Assembly (NCBI GenBank): GCA_025504975.1
Contig: JANUWI010000004.1
Coordinates: 1,612,001 to 1,676,000, forward strand
Direction of reading: 5' to 3'
DNA from: Plenodomus lindquistii
Lineage: Eukaryota; Ascomycota; Dothideomycetes; Pleosporales; Leptosphaeriaceae
Length of the DNA: 64,000 bases
Made by a program: the position numbers and the translations under genes. Under the pieces are notes generated by a model. The model did no database searches. It had not been told where the DNA came from and was given only the letters and a program-made list of their open reading frames with translations. Positions within the stretch are counted from its first letter, which is position 1; each line of letters starts with the position of its first letter. Shown here piece by piece: positions 60,592 through 64,000 of the stretch.

Positions 60592-60773
60592 TATTATATA
60601 TATATAGTATTTAGCTAATACTATATCTACCTAATTTTAGAATTTTCTATAAAGCTTTTTTATTTTTACTTATGTAATTCTATATAGTAAAGGTATATAT
60701 AGTATAATCTTTTTCTAGCTAGTAATATAATAATCTATTTTCTAATTATTTCTAAGTATCTATTTCTATTATA
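60592..60773 (+). repeat. 5' LTR of D2 (182 bp)
   Basis: It begins TATTATATATATATAG and ends CTATTATA. It is an inverted repeat of the D1 LTRs with the same length. Confidence 0.9.
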
Positions 60774-60787
60774 GTTATAAGCCTAGA
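60774..60787 (+). other. Candidate primer-binding site of copia family D
   Basis: GTTATAAGCCTAGA directly follows the 5' LTR. Drosophila copia is known to prime from an internal fragment of initiator tRNA-Met, with a site beginning GGTTATGGGCCCAG. The D2 sequence would fit a comparable half-tRNA site after RIP changes (G to A, C to T). This is inference from position and similarity. Confidence 0.4.
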
Positions 60788-60829
60788 AGCGCTTTTTTTT
60801 TTATTTTTAATTTATTCTTCTATTTTTTA

Positions 60830-62700
60830 ATAGAAGCGCTTTAAAATAGGTGCTTAAACGCTCTAATTATTACTAATACTTTAATTTTAATAATTACTAC
60901 TATAATAGCTACTACGTATTTTTTTAATAGTCTAGCTAACTAGTTTAACTAGTTTCTATAGTACTAGCTACTTGCTATAAATTAGAGCGTTTAGTAATAC
61001 TATAATTCTAATAAAAAGCCTATTACTACTTTTTATAATAACTAATCTAATAAGCTAGACTTTTTAACTAAAAATAATATTAAACTATTTAAAATTAAAG
61101 TAGCCTAGTATAAAATCTACAAGAGCTAGTAGCTTATTAAAAGTAAAAAGTTTAAAGCTATATAGAAGTAAATTAATACTATAGTTAAGCCTAATTTTTT
61201 TTAACTATATCTTTTTAATATTATTATAACTAAAACTATTACTCTATAGGCTTTTATAAAAGCACTTAAAAAAAATTAGCTCTAGGTAAAAATAGTATAA
61301 AAAACTAGATATAGACTAAATACTAAGCTTATTTATAAAAGGTCTATACTACTAATAACGCGAGCTACTAGTAGTTAAAATAAATGTTTCTCTATAAAAA
61401 AGCTAGAGTATATAAGTTTAATAAAGTAGAAAAGTAAATTATTATTTATAACTACGTTAGGAAAAAACTTTTTGTAGCATTCTGGTTATTTACTAAGCGC
61501 ATTGTAAATGAGTTGAATTACTAGTAAATAACTAGGAAAAGACTTGAGTAGTGTGGCTAACGTGAATGGCTTGATTTACCTTATTTACCTCGCTTACCCC
61601 ATTGACCCCACGAACGTTAAACACCATAAAAAATTAAAACTAGTCCTAATTAGGCAATTGAAATTCTAATAATATAGAATAAATATTTAGCTATAAATTA
61701 GTTAAAAAATCACTATTTTAGGCCTAGCTGTTCTATAGTTATTAATTATTTACTAAAAAGTTTTAATGTTTCTCGCTTAAAAATAATTTACAGGGGCTGC
61801 TAATAGTTTAAATAGATAATAAAACTATATTTTTTTTCGCGCTAAGCCTATAAAAGTAACATTTTAGTATTTAGAAACTTCTATTATATTATTATATTAA
61901 TTGCGTACGTTGTTATATAACTTAAAAGAGTTTAAAAAAGTAAAGTTCTTTTTTATTTTAAACTAGCAGGGGTCTAGGAGGTAAGCGAGGTAAGCGAGGT
62001 AAATTAAGTAAAAATAGTACTTAAAGTAATTCACGTTACTTACGTTATTTACTAGTAAATTACTAGTAAACTACGTGAAAAAAGGCCTTGTAGGGTAAAA
62101 GTGGTAAATTAGTAATTTACGTTAATTACTAGCTATTTACGTTACTTTCCATCTACTTACTTAATTTACTACACAATAGAATTTCCTAACGTATTTAAAC
62201 GCTTTTATACTAAAGCTTTTACTTAACTAGATAAAATCTATATACTAAAAGATTATTAAAAATAGAGTACTAAAGCGTACTACTAGCACTTTAACGCTTA
62301 AATAGATTAGCTATATCTACTCTAAATTACTTTACTAATATATACTACGTACTAGAAATAGAGAAAAAAAGATTTTTTTTACTATAAATATAAATAATAG
62401 TTTAATAGAAGCTTTAGAATTAACTATATATCTCTATAATAGAGATTATAAATAAAGCCTAAAAAATTACTACTAAGTAAAAGCTGCGCTTACTAATAAA
62501 CTATATAAAATAGAAAAAAAAAAAAAAAAAGCTATTAGCCTGTTTTAATAAGCTATAAATTAAATTTTTTAAAAAAGTAGTAAAAGCTAAAAGCTCTACT
62601 AATAAATAGAATAGAAAAGCTAAAAGTAGAGAATCTAAAAGCTTCTCTAGAGTAATTTAGGCTGCTTTTATTAATCTATAACTAAATAGACCTATAATAA
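60830..62700 (+). pseudogene. D2 gag relic (interrupted by M2)
   Basis: Region between the 5' LTR and protease, on both sides of M2 (61455-62191). It shows frames with moderate stop density but no motif that identifies gag by itself. Alignment to D1 22260-23400 and position support it. Confidence 0.55.
61455..62191 (+). mobile_element. M2: 737-bp non-autonomous TIR element in D2
   Basis: Full copy with CGTTAGGAAA / TTTCCTAACG ends and TA on both sides (61453-61454 and 62192-62193). The uninterrupted equivalent in D1 has a single TA at 22791-22792, which proves the TA duplication. Same length as M1, with scattered transitions only. It includes the GC-richer blocks TACCTCGCTTACCCCATTGA and GGTAAGCGAGGTAAGCGAGG, which retain CG dinucleotides. 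No coding capacity. Confidence 0.92.
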
Positions 62701-62739
62701 TACATAGAGTATATAGTACTATAGATTTTAATACTTATC

Positions 62740-64000
62740 TACTATCTAAAAGTATAATTTTAGATAATAGAGGCGCTTTTTATTTAGTTAATTTAGTTAA
62801 TTATTTTAAACTAGGCACTTTTAAAAAGAGTAAAAAAATCTCTATAGTAAAAATAGGCACTTAGTTCTTCTAGATCTCTAGAATAGGTACTTAAGTAATA
62901 AAAAATATTTTTATAGAAGTATATAAAAAGTATATAGAGGACTTAGTACTATTTAATATAGTAGTAGTAGAAAAGTTTTATATTAATATTATATTAGAAG
63001 CTCTACTCTAAAGTAAAAAAGTATAGTATTTTAAACTAGACGCAATACTATAATATAGTAGTTATAAAAAAAGCGTTATATTAGCCTAGTTAATATATAT
63101 ATAGAATTTAACTTTTATAGAATATAAGCCTATTACTATTTACTTTTTAGCTATAAATATAATTTTAGTTTTAATAAAAAGATTCTTTACTATCTACTTA
63201 CGCTCTAATTTAGAGAAGCTTTAGTATACTAGATCTAGCTACTTTAGCCTAAAAGTGCTCTAAGTACTTATAAAGTATACTAGAAGTATAAAAATAAATA
63301 GTATTTTATAGAAAAAATATAAATACTACACTATAATTTACACTAGCTAAGTTATTTTATAAAAGCTTTAAAAATAGCTTACTTAGCTATATTAGAAAGT
63401 ATTATAGAATTTTTTTAATATACTATAGAGAAGCTCTAGAGAATAGTAGATATTTATTATTAATAATAATTATAGTAGTAAGCTTTATACCTATAGCCTT
63501 ATAAAAAAAGGAGTAAAAAAAACTTTTAGTATTTTTAAAATATTCTAGAGTATAATCTATACCTAGTATAAGCTTAAAATCTATATTATTATATAAAATA
63601 ATAACGCAGTAACACTTCTCTAGCGTAGATTATTAGATTTTAAAATATAGATAGAAAATATAGGTATTAAAAGTAAAAGCTTACTTTTTTATATCTATAA
63701 ACTAAATAGTAGGCTAGAAAAAGTAAGTAAAAAGATTATTATAAAGTAAATTAAAATAAAAATTACTACTAACCTGCCTAAAAAGTTATAGCTTTATATT
63801 ATTAAAGTAGTAATATAGCTATATAATATAAGCCTATTCTAAGCTTAAAATATATAGTTTCTAAATAAAACGCTTTTTTAATAGTTTTAAAAGTAGTTTA
63901 AATAGTATTAACTAGCGTAGATTAAGCTTTAAACAGCTAATTTATAGCTAGATTAGAGTAGTATTTACGCCTATAGCTATAGAGCCTATTTTTTTAATAG
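62740..64000 (+). pseudogene. D2 copia pol relic: protease, GAG-pre-integrase, integrase
   Basis: The protease box reads I-L-D-N-R-G-A-F near 62757-62780, with the active-site Asp intact. It is followed by L-G-T-F-K-K-S-K-K-I-S-I-V-K-I-G-T. The GAG-pre-integrase block near 63215-63300 reads E-K-L-stop-Y-T, matching L-W-H-x-R-x-G-H with His lost. The integrase core follows: S-R-Y-L-L-L-I-I-I matches S-x-Y-x-L-x-x-I-D-D, and L-K-S-I-L-L matches the block before the second Asp. This order (protease, then integrase before RT) is typical of Ty1/copia. The frame carries TAA/TAG and continues past the window edge. Confidence 0.82.

Larger units (their letters stand above)
60592..64000 (+). mobile_element. 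D2: 5' part of a copia element, split by M2
   Basis: Plus-oriented copy of family D. The 5' LTR (182 bp) and gag to integrase lie within the window, and the rest continues beyond 64000. Position 64000 corresponds to about 20981 of D1. It was inserted into A4 (left flank TAATA, 60587-60591). M2 is inserted in its gag region. Confidence 0.9.

Noticed and set aside
1..64000. Mitochondrial or bacterial AT-rich DNA
   Set aside because: The content is eukaryotic LTR retrotransposons and pogo elements with target duplications, and the base bias is directional (CpA to TpA), as in fungal RIP.

Overview
The window is a gene-poor, extremely AT-rich block of fungal heterochromatin built almost entirely from nested transposable-element relics. 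CA and TG dinucleotides are nearly absent, TA is very frequent, and the remaining C is mostly followed by T. This is the signature of repeat-induced point mutation (RIP) in a filamentous ascomycete (Pezizomycotina). The species cannot be named from the sequence. No intact host gene, tRNA or rRNA is visible. Nearly every coding frame is interrupted by TAA/TAG stops that replace glutamine codons.

Seven repeat families can be followed. A is a Ty3/gypsy chromovirus of 7508 bp with 417-bp LTRs (copies A1 to A5). B and E are two related gypsy families with 212-bp and 216-bp LTRs. D is a Ty1/copia element of 6668 bp with 182-bp LTRs (D1 to D3). P is a Fot1/pogo-like DNA transposon (P1 1866 bp after removing an insert, P2 a fragment). 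M is a 737-bp non-autonomous TIR element with TA target duplications (M1, M2, fragment M3). H0 is an unrecognised sequence with coding character.

Layout: 1-3982 A3, inserted in M3 (3983-4060). 4063-4505 H0, first piece. 4506-29293 element E, which contains M1 (4763-5499), P1 (7588-16966, itself split by A2 at 8114-15621) and D1 (16984-23651). 29294-30697 H0, second piece. 30698-39166 element B1, with an inverted partial B copy (B3) at its right end. 39167-40521 H0, third piece. 40522-44026 A5 (5' truncated). 44027-46309 D3 fragment. 46310-47528 P2 fragment. 47529-58048 B2, split by A1 (48900-56407). 58049-60591 A4. 60592-64000 D2, split by M2 (61455-62191).

Boundaries are supported by target-site duplications: E GTAGC, B1 GCTAG, A1 TCTAG, A2 AGTTC, D1 TTTAT, M1 and M2 TA. 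Uninterrupted sister copies inside the window show the empty sites for A1 (in B1) and M2 (in D1). The order of insertion follows from the nesting. On the right, P2 received B2, B2 received A1 and A4, A4 received D2, and D2 received M2.

RIP has hit catalytic positions: reverse-transcriptase YLDD reads YLDN or YLNN, protease D-T-G reads N-T-S, gag zinc-knuckle cysteines read Tyr, and transposase catalytic Asp residues mostly read Asn. Two less expected signals stand out. An antisense reading frame of about 165 codons lies between pol and the 3' LTR of every A copy. The H0 pieces carry a coding frame that becomes continuous again when B1 is removed. M1 and M2 are the least mutated sequences in the window.
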